Part shown: piece by piece, positions 7,811-14,574 of the stretch
How positions within the stretch are numbered: position 1 is the first letter of the stretch
Layout of the letters: every line of letters begins with the position of its first letter
NCBI GenBank assembly: GCA_041399085.1
Contig: JAWKTM010000108.1
Location: forward strand, 1-14,574
Direction of reading: 5' to 3'
Origin: JAWKTM01 sp041399085
GTDB lineage: Bacteria > Planctomycetota > Planctomycetia > Pirellulales > Pirellulaceae
DNA: 14,574 bases
The notes under the pieces: model-generated
The model's input: the letters and a program-made list of their open reading frames with translations, nothing else
Told to the model about the DNA's origin: nothing
Database searches by the model: none
Program-made: the position numbers and the translations under genes

Positions 7811-10381
7811 TCAGGCCCCCGTGACGCTGGTTTCCGAGACCGGTTGCGACGGTGGGGAACCGGCCTGAGCGTCACGCTTGCACTTGGTTCGCACCGGCAA
7901 GGAAAAATGAAATACGCTCCCTTGCCCCACTTTCGACTCGACCCAAATCCGCCCGCCGTGACGCTCGACAATCCGTTTACAAAGCGCCAATCCCAGCCCC
8001 GTTCCGGGATATTCGTCGGGCGTGTGCAGCCGCTGATGAATCACAAAGATTCGCTCGAAATCCTTTTCGGGAACGCCAATGCCGTTGTCCGCGACCGAAA
8101 AACGCCATTCGTGCCCGGCATTGAATCCCGTGATCTGAACGCGGTGGCTGCTCACCACGGTACTTCAACGCATTGCCAATCAAGTTCTGAAACACTTGCA
8201 ACAATTGCGTCGCATCGCCGTGTACGATCGGCAGCGGTTCGCAAATGACTTCCGCCCCGGCCTCGCTAATCTCGGTTTCCAAATTGGCGATCGCGTCGCG
8301 GACCACCTGATTCACATCGGTCGGCAACGACGGCTTCGCCCGTCGTCGTCACTCGCGCATGCTCGCAAATCATTGATTAACGTTTGCATCCGACTCGCGC
8401 CGCCCACGATATAGCCGATGAACTCATCCGCCTCATCGTCCAACTTGCCTTGATACCGCCGCACCAAAAGCTGACCGTAGCTGGTGATCGCTCGCAGCGG
8501 CGCCGTCAAATCATGCGACACGACCGACGCGAATTGCGACAGCTCGCGGTTGCTGCGTTCCAATTCTTCCGAATACAAAATCAGCTCCTGCTCGGTCTGC
8601 TTCAGTTGCGTGATGTCGCTCACAATCACTTGCACCGCGACCACATCGCCGTTGGTATCGCGAATCGGCGACCGAATCGTATGCAGGTAGCGAGCTGGCG
8701 CTTCGGGTAAGTCGACCCGCTCGATAAAGTCCATTGCCGATCCGAACTCAACCACGGTTTGATCGTCGCGCCGATGTTTGTCCGCCACCACGCGCGAAAA
8801 CAACTGCTCGTCGGTCCGCCCCACAATGTCGCCGACCGCCAACTTCAACAGCTTGGCCAGCCCCTCGTTCGCAAATGTATAGCGGCCCTCCAAATCCTTG
8901 CGAGCTACGCCCAGCGGCAACGTTTCCACCAACGATTGATACAGCGTTTCGGACCGCCGCAAGTTGTTTTCAGCCAGCGTCCGCTCATGTATCTCATCTT
9001 GCAGCTTGAGGTTCGTGGCCGAGAGATCCGCGGTCCGCTGAGCGACGCGTTGCTCCAACTCGCCATGCGCTCGCTTCAACGCCAGTTCGGCTTCCTTCCG
9101 AACCGTGACGTCGATTATCACCGACTGAATCGCCGGCAGTTCATTCCACTCGACAGCCGTCATCACGTTCTCGAACCACACCGGCATGCGGTCGGCTCGC
9201 AGGCCGCGATACTCGAACATCGCCGACTCTGCTTCGCCGCGAGCCAGCCGCAGCACATGCTCGCGAACCAGCGCCACGTCATCGGGATGCACCAGCGGCA
9301 ACACCGACTCCATTCGAGTGACTTCGCCTGGCCCCAGCCCGTGATACAAAGCCCACGAATCGTTGACAAACAGCGGCCGAAACTCGCGCTGAATCAGGAT
9401 GCCTTGAATCGAGCCCACGACCAGATTGCGAAACTGACGCTCGAATCGCATCTTCTGCGCGGACAACGCCGCGTCGTGCAGCCGCGCGTTTTCCAACACC
9501 GCGCCGACATGCCGCGCGATTCCGGCCAATACCTCCAAGTCAGGATGAAGAAATCGCGCAGCGCCGTCCGACGCGTCCAACTGAATCACGCCGAACACGT
9601 CGCCGTCGCGGCTGATCAGCGGAGCGCACATCATGCTGCGAAGCTGCATTTTCGAAACGCTGTGGCTGTCACTAAATCGCTGGTCCTGCGTGGCGTCGGC
9701 CGTCAAAATCGCCGAACGTCGTCGCACGACCGACTCGACAATCGTGCGGCTCATCCGTATCCGCCGCGTGCTGCCGTCGCGATGCATCGCCGCCGCCGCG
9801 CGGAATTCGTCGCCCGACGGCTCTCGCAACAAGATGAATCCGCGCTGGGCCTGCTCGAAGCTGCCCATCAAGCTCAACAGCGTCCGCTGCGGTACGTCGT
9901 CGGCTTTCACCGAGTTGCCCAAGTCGTCCATCACACGCAACAACGCCCGCAGCTTGGCCGTCGGATATTCCAGCGTGCTGTCGTCCAACTGAGCTTGGAC
10001 TTGCACCGATGAAACGATGCTGTGCGAGGATTCGCCGTCCTCATCCGCGACCAACAATACGGTGCTGGCCGTGGACTCGTTGCGATAAAAAATCAACTGA
10101 AAGCCGTTGATCTCGACCAAATCGGCGTCGCACAATTCCATCCGACCCGCTTCGCCCGGCGCCAACCGCCGCCCATTGACCGCCGTGCCGTTATGGCTGT
10201 GCATGTCTTCGATATAGCAGCCCGGTTTGGACACCTCGATCACGGCGTGCCGACGACTGACCGCATCGTGAGCCAGCACGATGTCACAATACGTGGCATG
10301 CCGCCCGATGATGTTGAGACCATCGCTTAACTTAAATTCTTCGCCCTTCAACGGGCCTTTGAGCACGAGCAGTGTGGGCAT
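7811..10381 (-). pseudogene. FHA-GAF-PAS-PAS sensor histidine kinase, frame broken near the C-terminus
   Basis: As read, the protein stops at 8312 after 689 residues, losing the ATPase domain. With three small corrections (see finding) it would be 858 residues. Order: FHA (1-100: 'GRHATYCDIVL', 'SRRHAVIEV', 'HNGTAVNGR'); GAF (about 150-300); PAS (about 315-425, 'FVNDSWALYHGLG'); coiled coil (about 428-478); PAS (about 479-590, 'YTFANEGLAKLL'); HisKA with phospho-accepting His623 in 'SHDLTAPLRAI'. The displaced frames hold the ATPase N box 'VFQNLIGNALKYRGE', G1 'DNGIGVPEKDFERIF' and G2 'GTGLGLALCKRIVERHGG'. No membrane segment is seen, so it is probably cytosolic. The start at 10381 (MPTLLVLKG) is where FHA similarity begins; the frame is open upstream into the IS630 element without meaningful sequence. 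No response regulator lies in the window. It may be a real pseudogene or an assembly error. Confidence 0.82.
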
Positions 10382-10498
10382 GAAGGCATCAATCTCGCAA
10401 CCATTCAACGCCAGCTCCAACGACCTGAAACGACCGCGCGCGATTGTAACACAGTCGCACGTGGTTCTGCGAAAATTTCCCACCATTTTTATCGCTAC

Positions 10499-10507
10499 TA
10501 GTGCCGC
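10499..10507 (+). repeat. IS630 left inverted repeat with TA target copy
   Basis: TAGTGCCGC here is the exact reverse complement of GCGGCACTA at 11865-11873. TA at 10499-10500 and TA at 11872-11873 are the expected IS630 target duplication, and including the outer bases both ends read CTAG-type. Similarity fades quickly inside. Confidence 0.65.
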
Positions 10508-11871
10508 GACCTTAAAATGGTGTTGATTGAAAACTGGCTTTGCTGCTATTCTTCCCGAATCATCCAAGCCACCATTTGTTAGGAGTGTCGCCGTGCCAGG
10601 GAAGGCTGCCAGAATCGAAGTGACCGAACGCCAATACGAGTTGCTCGAGAAGATCGTCGCTTCACGCACCGCATCGGTGCGGTTGGTGCAGCGTGCCAAA
10701 ATTGTATTGTTGGCGTTTTCAAGCGTCCCAACAATGAGGAGATTGGCGAACTGGTCGAGCTTGAACCCACAGCAAGTCAGTGTGTGGCGAAAGCGATGGC
10801 GGGACGACTGGCAGCGGTTGATTTCGGTAGAATGCACGGAATCGCTGGGAGAATTGAAGAAGCAGATCGAGCAGTTGTTTGCCGATCGGCCTCGAAGCGG
10901 TAAAGCTTCACGGTTTAGTACGGAACAGCAAGCAGCGATCGTGTCGATCGCTTGCGAGAATCCTGATGCCGAGTCGCACGTCCGATCTCACGGTTTACTG
11001 CTCGTGAGGTTGCCGACGAAGCCATCAAGCGAGGCGTTGTCGGAATCGATTTCCGTATCCCATGTGCGGACTTTTTTAAATCGGGCCGATGTTCAACCAC
11101 ATCGAAACAAGTATTGGCTGTTCAAAATCGATGACCGCGAATCCTGAACGCTCGAGCTTGGCGTCTGCCAAGCCTATCGCGACGCGATCGCCTCATACCA
11201 ACGGCAAGGTCTTCATACCGTTTCGATCGATGAGCAGACTGGGATTCAAGCTCTTCAAAGAATCGCAGTCGACTTGCTACCGGCCCGTGGTCGCACGCGC
11301 CGCGAGTATGAGTACATTCGACATGGTACGCTCGGTCTATTTGGTAACCTTCATATTGCCACTGGTCAAATCTGTCACCAATTCGCCACACTCGGACTGA
11401 AGAAGATTTTCTTGAGAACATCGACGGGTTGGTGTCGACCGACCCGACCGCGACTTGGCGTTTGATAACCGACAATTTAAACACGCATGCCAGCGAATCG
11501 ATGGTTCGATACGTTGCCGCCTCATGCGAATTGGAAACCGACCTTGGGGTCAAAGGCCGAACTGGCGTTGAAGTCGTTGGCATCACGCCAAGCCTTTCTC
11601 ACTGACCAGAACCATCGCATCCACTTCCTCTATACCCGAAGCATTGCAGCGGCTGAACCAAATTGAAATCTGGTTCGGAACACTTCGCCGAAAGCTGACG
11701 CGATTCGATCTTTCCATTCATTGGATGACTTGCAGGATCGCATCTATGCGCTTCATTGACTAATACAATCAATCAATGGCGAGACCGTACCGCTGGACGT
11801 GCGACGGAGCCGTCTTGTGTAAATAGGTGGAGTCCTGGCTTCATGAAGCATCAATCGGAATTCTGCGGCAC
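10501..11871 (+). mobile_element. Degraded IS630-family insertion sequence
   Basis: The 1371-bp element is bounded by GTGCCGC and its inverted copy GCGGCAC and flanked by TA dinucleotides, as expected for IS630/Tc1-like transposition. It contains one transposase gene on the plus strand that is broken by several frameshifts, so it is not self-mobile. It lies 119 bp upstream of the kinase start, and its right end abuts the SMI1/KNR4 remnant. The length is a little above the common size for the family. Confidence 0.75.
10593..11826 (+). pseudogene. IS630-family transposase, multiple frameshifts
   Basis: The gene starts at GTG 10593 with AGGAG seven bases before it; an open frame from 10527 exists but lacks this signal. 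The N-terminal helix-turn-helix part reads 'RIEVTERQYELLEKIVAS', then shifts frame at about 10720 ('NNEEIGELVEL') and back at about 10765 ('NPQQVSVWRKRW'). Further shifts occur near 10985 ('TAREVADEAIKRG'), 11045 ('VSHVRTFLNRADVQPHRNKY') and 11140. DDE segments survive in pieces: 'VSIDEQTGIQAL' near 11225 (first Asp), 'EYEYIRHGTLGLFGN' near 11310, 'ITDNLNTHASESM' near 11470 (second Asp), 'HRIHFLYTPKH' near 11615, and 'LNQIEIWFGTLRRKL' near 11660 (acidic Glu). The C-terminus 'MARPYRWTCDGAV' is followed by TAG at 11824-11826. At least six frame changes make this a relic. Confidence 0.85.
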
Positions 11872-11873
11872 TA
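11865..11873 (-). repeat. IS630 right inverted repeat with TA target copy
   Basis: GCGGCACTA is the exact inverted copy of the left end at 10499-10507. Just outside it the minus-strand SMI1/KNR4 reading resumes. Confidence 0.65.
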
Positions 11874-12310
11874 GCCTCAAGTATTCCCACGTCGGAAAGC
11901 TTCGGCGAGGATTCTACGGCTCACCAGGCTCCCAGTAGTAAACCTGCTATAGGTGTCTTGTCGCAAAAGACAGACAGACGAAGTTCCATGAATTGTCGTC
12001 ACCAATCGCGATTATTCCCGAGGGAACTCGACTTTGGAATCCATAGCGCCCTGCAAACCGGATGTCATCAGTCATTCTCGTCCGCTATCCGTAGAAACCC
12101 CATAAAGCCTGTAAAGAATCGCATGTTCAAAGTCATCCTCATCCATCGGCGAGGAACTGAGAGGCGATTGGAAAAACGCTCCGTTAAATGTGAGCAAGAA
12201 TTTCGGATAGTCGGATGGGAGGAGCACTCCCAAGTTCGTCTCCACCTGCGGAGATCGTGTTCCGATATAGGATCGAATAAGGTCCGCGTTGGCAGATTAT
12301 GTTCGAGCAT
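11874..12310 (-). pseudogene. SMI1/KNR4-family gene remnant (immunity-type), frameshifted and cut by IS630
   Basis: No single frame is long, but joined minus-strand frames read as an SMI1/KNR4 protein. From ATG 12310: 'MLEHNLPTRTLFDPISEHDL'; shift near 12243 to 'VETNLGVLLPSDYPKFLLTF' and 'DEDDFEHAILYRLYGVSTDS', with TGA at 12074-12072; shift to 'YGFQSRVPSGIIAIGDDNSW' and 'NFVCLSF', with TAG at 11949-11947; shift to 'QVYYWEPGEP' ending in TAG at 11916-11914; shift to 'VESSPKLSDVGILEA' running into the IS630 end. The order 'LG..LP.DY..FL..FNG', 'P.GIIAIGDD' and 'VYYWEPGEP' matches the family, which includes immunity proteins against polymorphic toxins and also other roles. The closing ten to twenty residues expected for the family are missing at the insertion point. 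No toxin gene is seen upstream. Confidence 0.72.
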
Positions 12311-12498
12311 GCCAGTTCATTGCACGAGGATGATTTCGGACACTGCGTTGCCGCAATTGTCGTCATGTGGTTCTAGCATTCGCCAAAACTGATACCACGA
12401 CTCTGCGAGGCTACGAACAGAAACGTCCTACCAGGCCGGATCGGGCGGGCGAGTGAGTGAGCACCACATCACGAAGCCCCAGAAATATTAACACAGGC

Positions 12499-12527
12499 TG
12501 AGGTGGCCTGGGTTTTGGGGGCCAGGC
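12499..12527 (+). repeat. IS3 left terminal inverted repeat, 29 bp
   Basis: Begins TGAGGTGGCC and ends GGGGGCCAGGC. It is a perfect inverted copy of 13745-13773, with the TG...CA termini typical of IS3. Matching stops exactly at both outer ends. Confidence 0.95.
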
Positions 12528-12533
12528 ATCCTC

Positions 12534-13439
12534 TTATTTCAGCGGGGGGACGGTTGTCTCGAAACGGCTTGGCGAGAGGTAGCCAAGCGCTGAGTGGAGA
12601 CGCGATGTGTTGTAGTAGTGGATGAACTCGGTGAGCTCTCGCAGCGCGTCCTGATAGCTTTCATATTCGGTCATTTGCAGCTCCGTCTTGATCGTTCCAA
12701 AGCAAGATTCCATGAAGGCGTTGTCGTAGCAGTCGCCGGCGCGGCTCATGCTTTGACGCATCGAGCTGCGTTCCAGGATCGAGCGATACTTCTTGCTCGC
12801 ATACTGGCCGCCGCGATCGGTATGGTGAATTAAATCGGGACCTGGCTGTCGAGTTCGAATCGCCTCGCGAAGTGCTTTGATCGCCAACTCCACACTCATA
12901 TCCATTGCCAAGGACCAACCAACAATGCGTCTCGAAAAGCGGTCCATCAACGTCGCCATATAAGCGAACCCACGTCGCACGACGGGAATATATGTGATGT
13001 CGCCCACCCACAACTTGTTGATGCCATTGGGTTCGGGGTGCTCAAGCAATAAGTTCTCATTGTAGCCCAGCCGGTGTCGACTTTCCGTCGTTCGTGGCTT
13101 GAAGGATTTTGGCTGAAGAGCCGAAAGCCCAGCGATTTGCAGCAGTTTTGCGACCCGTTCTCGACCGATCGAAACTCCCTGGAGCTTTAATTCCGCGGCG
13201 ATGCGCCGGGCGCCATAGCGTCTTTGATGTCGATGAAACGTGGAGATTACCAAGGGCAGGACATCCATGTCGCTTTGTTCTCTTAGACTTGGCGGTTCAT
13301 TCTGAAATCGTTGAAATGCCGATCGGGAGAAGCCAAGTATCACACCGACTTCACGTTCCGAAGCGACCCCTTCCTCAATGATGCTGGCCGCGGCCTTATA
13401 GAGTTGGTTCACTCGCCGCGGCCGAAAATGATCAAAGCT
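12534..13439 (-). CDS. IS3-family transposase OrfB (rve integrase catalytic domain)
   Basis: About 301 residues, expressed as an OrfAB fusion by a -1 shift at the A-run 13445-13439; upstream of that point the same frame is open but has no family sequence. The protein opens 'SFDHFRPRRVNQLYK', then has the HTH_21-like part 'FHRHQRRYGARRIAAELK' and an rve domain with the DDE residues: Asp in 'LWVGDITYIPV', Asp in 'IHHTDRGGQYASKKY', and Glu in 'NAFMESCFGTIKTE', 36 positions after the second Asp (D35E spacing). The C-terminal 'YNTSRLHSALGYLSPSRFE' is the standard IS3 ending. It cuts and joins the IS ends during transposition. No lesion is seen. The stop is seven bases inside the left terminal repeat. 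Confidence 0.95.
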   Translation of the reverse strand, partial: SFDHFRPRRVNQLYKAAASIIEEGVASEREVGVILGFSRSAFQRFQNEPPSLREQSDMDVLPLVISTFHRHQRRYGARRIAAELKLQGVSIGRERVAKLLQIAGLSALQPKSFKPRTTESRHRLGYNENLLLEHPEPNGINKLWVGDITYIPVVRRGFAYMATLMDRFSRRIVGWSLAMDMSVELAIKALREAIRTRQPGPDLIHHTDRGGQYASKKYRSILERSSMRQSMSRAGDCYDNAFMESCFGTIKTELQMTEYESYQDALRELTEFIHYYNTSRLHSALGYLSPSRFETTVPPLK

Positions 13440-13708
13440 TTTTTTAAGATGTCGCGTTCGCGTTCGACGCGCCGCAGCTCGGCTTCCAGCTCCGCGACTC
13501 GTCCATCCAGCGCCTCGCCGACCGCCCCGGCCGACGCGACCTGCTGCTGCTTCCAACGGTAAAGCAGATTCGTTCCCGAGATTCCCAGTCGCTCGACGAT
13601 CGACGAGGCGGAGTGCCCGTCGAGCAGCATGGCAACCGCATCGCGCTTAAATTCATCCGTGTAGCGCCGGCGTTCGGGCGTCATCGAAGGCGTGGTCTTC
13701 CGTGGCAT
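13409..13708 (-). CDS. IS3-family transposase OrfA (helix-turn-helix, DNA-binding)
   Basis: A 99-residue protein. The ATG at 13708 (MPRKTTPS) is preceded by AAGGAG six bases away and is preferred to the ATG at 13729, which has no ribosome site. It contains the HTH_Tnp_1-type region 'RRYTDEFKRDAVAMLLDGHS' followed by 'ASSIVERLGISGTNLLYRWK', then a leucine-zipper-like coiled coil 'RVAELEAELRRVERERDILK' that is known in the family to mediate multimerisation. The frame ends at TGA 13411-13409 after 'IIFGRGE', just beyond the slippery A7. OrfA alone binds the IS ends and regulates; fused to OrfB it forms the active transposase. Confidence 0.95.
   Translation of the reverse strand: MPRKTTPSMTPERRRYTDEFKRDAVAMLLDGHSASSIVERLGISGTNLLYRWKQQQVASAGAVGEALDGRVAELEAELRRVERERDILKKALIIFGRGE
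13439..13445 (-). promoter_or_regulatory. A7 slippery site for -1 programmed frameshift in IS3
   Basis: On the minus strand, TTA is followed by six further A and then GC. The zero frame reads Leu-Lys-Lys-Ala and ends ten codons later. Slipping back one base reads Lys-Lys-Ser-Phe and enters orfB without a stop. A-runs of this kind are the established shift sites of IS3 elements. Confidence 0.85.
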
Positions 13709-13744
13709 CTTGAGCTCCTTGCGTTCCATTCAATTTAAGCACTC

Positions 13745-13773
13745 GCCTGGCCCCCAAAACCCAGGCCACCTCA
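13745..13773 (-). repeat. IS3 right terminal inverted repeat, 29 bp
   Basis: GCCTGGCCCCC...CCACCTCA is a perfect inverted copy of 12499-12527. It is the end upstream of orfA and probably contains or borders the transposase promoter. Confidence 0.95.
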
Positions 13774-13797
13774 CGCGCACAGCGCGGCAGATAGAAG

Positions 13798-13866
13798 TAC
13801 GAGCACGAAGCGCCAGCGAGTGTGTACGAAACTCACTCGCTCACTTGCTTGCGCTGCGTGCTCGTA
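13798..13866. repeat. REP-like palindromic repeat
   Basis: The arms TACGAGCACGAAGCGC (13798-13813) and GCGCTGCGTGCTCGTA (13851-13866) pair over 16 positions with one mismatch. Inside, AGCGAGTG pairs again with CACTCGCT. Imperfect pairing (AGAA with TTCT) extends outward on both sides. This kind of palindrome looks like the dispersed intergenic repeats of planctomycete genomes. It lies between the IS3 end and the sigma-factor start and could form a strong hairpin in either transcript. Confidence 0.65.
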
Positions 13867-13915
13867 TGTTCTTACCTGCCGCTCGCCCAAAACAACCACC
13901 TCCGCCGCCAACCCA

Positions 13916-14574
13916 ATGAAAACGCCTCGACCCGAATCCAGTCATCCGCCGCAAGCCGCTCGGCAGTTCGCCACCACGCACTGGAGTTTGGTCGTGGCGG
14001 CGGGCGGCGGTTCGGACGAATCGCGGCGAGCGTTGGCCGAACTGTGCGAGCTGTACTGGTATCCGCTGTACGCCTACATCCGCCGCCGAGGCATCGCGTC
14101 GGCCGAAGCCCAGGATTTGACGCAGGCGTTCTTCGCCGAGCTGCTGGAAAAGGAACGCTTGCGAGCGGCGACGCCCGACCGCGGCCGATTCCGCTCGTTC
14201 CTGTTGGCGTCGCTGAACCACTTTCTGGCCAATCAATGGCGAGACGCTCGGCGGCAGAAACGGGGCGGCGACCGCACGCCGTTGTCGATCGACTACGCCT
14301 CGGCCGAGTCGCGGTATCAATGGGAGCCGGCCGACGACGAAACGGCCGAGCGAACTTTCGAGCGGCGGTGGGCCATGACGCTGCTGAGCGCCGCCTTGGA
14401 TCGGCTGCGTGACGAGTGCGATCGGCAGGGGAAGCTGCCGTTGTTCGAGCGGCTTAAGGCGTATTTGGCCGGCGAGCCCGACGCGGCGACGTACCGGCAG
14501 ATCGCTGAAGAGCTGGCGATGAGTGAAGGGGCCGTAAAGACGGCAGCTCACCGCCTGCGATCGCGGGGACGCGA
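13916..14574 (+). CDS. ECF-like RNA polymerase sigma factor (C-terminus beyond right edge)
   Basis: 219 codons are visible from ATG 13916. The protein opens 'MKTPRPESSHPPQAARQFAT', followed by 'THWSLVVAAGGGSDESRRAL', the hallmark start of a planctomycete-expanded ECF-like group. Sigma region 2 spans about residues 40-100 ('LCELYWYPLYAYIRRRG', 'AEAQDLTQAFFAELLEK', 'RGRFRSFLLASLNHFLANQW'). Region 4 lies at about 195-219 ('TYRQIAEELAMSEGAVKTAA', 'HRLRSRGR') with its helix-turn-helix. The acidic linker between them ('WEPADDETAERTFERRW') is typical of the group. It would direct RNA polymerase to a specific promoter set. In this group a Ser/Thr protein kinase gene commonly lies next door, but that would be outside the window. 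No Shine-Dalgarno precedes the ATG. The gene is divergent from the IS3 transposase. Confidence 0.88.
   Translation, partial: MKTPRPESSHPPQAARQFATTHWSLVVAAGGGSDESRRALAELCELYWYPLYAYIRRRGIASAEAQDLTQAFFAELLEKERLRAATPDRGRFRSFLLASLNHFLANQWRDARRQKRGGDRTPLSIDYASAESRYQWEPADDETAERTFERRWAMTLLSAALDRLRDECDRQGKLPLFERLKAYLAGEPDAATYRQIAEELAMSEGAVKTAAHRLRSRGR

Larger units (their letters stand above)
12499..13773 (-). mobile_element. IS3-family insertion sequence, apparently complete
   Basis: The 1275-bp element has perfect 29-bp terminal repeats, a two-frame orfA/orfB transposase on the minus strand and an A7 slippery site between the frames. Everything needed for transposition appears intact. The 3-bp flanks (GGC left, CGC right) do not match, so no clean target duplication is visible. 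It separates the decaying SMI1/IS630 stretch from the sigma-factor gene. Confidence 0.93.

Noticed and set aside
6745..7824. 359-codon open frame on the plus strand opposite the GNAT-nitrilase fusion
   Set aside because: No recognisable domain, and the opposite strand has complete GNAT and nitrilase motifs.
8138..8368. Programmed frameshifting as explanation for the histidine kinase breaks
   Set aside because: Three separate shifts without slippery runs would be needed; dinucleotide loss, real or artefactual, is simpler.
8759..10012. 417-codon open frame on the plus strand opposite the histidine kinase
   Set aside because: Low-complexity Arg/Gln/His-rich translation with no motif; the minus strand carries clear GAF, PAS and HisKA sequence, so this is a shadow.
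10443..10448. TACAAT on the minus strand as a -10 box for the kinase gene
   Set aside because: The spacing to the start is plausible, but there is no acceptable -35 hexamer 16-18 bases upstream, so it cannot be told from chance.
10382..10837. N-terminal extension of the histidine kinase up to 10837
   Set aside because: The extra 152 codons run antisense through the IS630 left end and contain no domain; FHA similarity begins at the ATG at 10381.
11874..12498. Plus-strand 144-codon frame at 11958-12392 and other short frames between the two IS elements
   Set aside because: No domain or start signal; the minus strand explains 11874-12310 as an SMI1/KNR4 relic, and 12311-12498 shows nothing recognisable beyond repeat-like fragments.
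13439..13445. A7 run as a damaging frameshift in the IS3 transposase
   Set aside because: The layout matches programmed -1 frameshifting in IS3 elements and the rest of the element is intact, so it is functional design, not decay.
13841..14551. 236-codon minus-strand frame opposite the sigma factor, and a 196-codon plus-strand frame (13822-14412) in another phase
   Set aside because: Both are composition shadows of the GC-rich sigma-factor gene, whose own frame shows regions 2 and 4.

Overview
The window looks like a chromosomal piece of a planctomycete, probably of the Pirellulales type. This is inferred from gene style, not from a marker gene. Pointers are an ECF-like sigma factor with the planctomycete-type 'FATTHWSLV' opening, a histidine kinase with an FHA domain and 'KYRGE..PR' ATPase-domain wording, moderately high GC, and few Shine-Dalgarno sequences. 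No rRNA, tRNA or CRISPR array was seen.

Layout. Positions 1-10381 hold eight genes, all on the minus strand. In transcription order they are: an FHA-GAF-PAS-PAS histidine kinase (10381-7811, reading frame broken); a GNAT-nitrilase fusion (7779-6223); an M19 dipeptidase-like metalloenzyme (6073-5006); a protein joining a concanavalin-like beta-sandwich to a TIR/deoxyribosyltransferase-like domain (4967-4008); an FAH-family 2-keto-3-deoxy-pentonate dehydratase (3958-3083); an alpha-ketoglutarate semialdehyde dehydrogenase (2943-1363); a small carboxylesterase (1333-611); and proline iminopeptidase (614 to beyond the left edge). Most gaps are 29-50 bp, and the last two genes overlap by ATGA. The dehydratase and dehydrogenase catalyse consecutive steps of non-phosphorylative pentose oxidation (2-keto-3-deoxypentonate to ketoglutarate semialdehyde to 2-oxoglutarate). 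The two hydrolases and the M19 enzyme suggest scavenging of esters and peptides.

Positions 10499-13773 are a mobile and decaying island. A heavily frameshifted IS630-family element (10501-11871) sits in a CTAG-type target with TA on both sides. It abuts a frameshifted SMI1/KNR4-family gene on the minus strand (12310-11874), whose 3' part appears cut by the insertion. Next is an apparently intact IS3-family element (12499-13773) with perfect 29-bp terminal inverted repeats, orfA and orfB, and an A7 slippery site for -1 frameshifting.

From 13774 to the right edge there is a REP-like palindrome, then the 5' part of the ECF-like sigma factor on the plus strand.

Most notable are three reading-frame breaks in the histidine kinase, each explained by loss of one CG dinucleotide at a GC-alternating site and together restoring frame; the TIR-like fusion protein inside a metabolic gene run; and the SMI1/KNR4 remnant hidden in multiple frames beside the IS630 copy.
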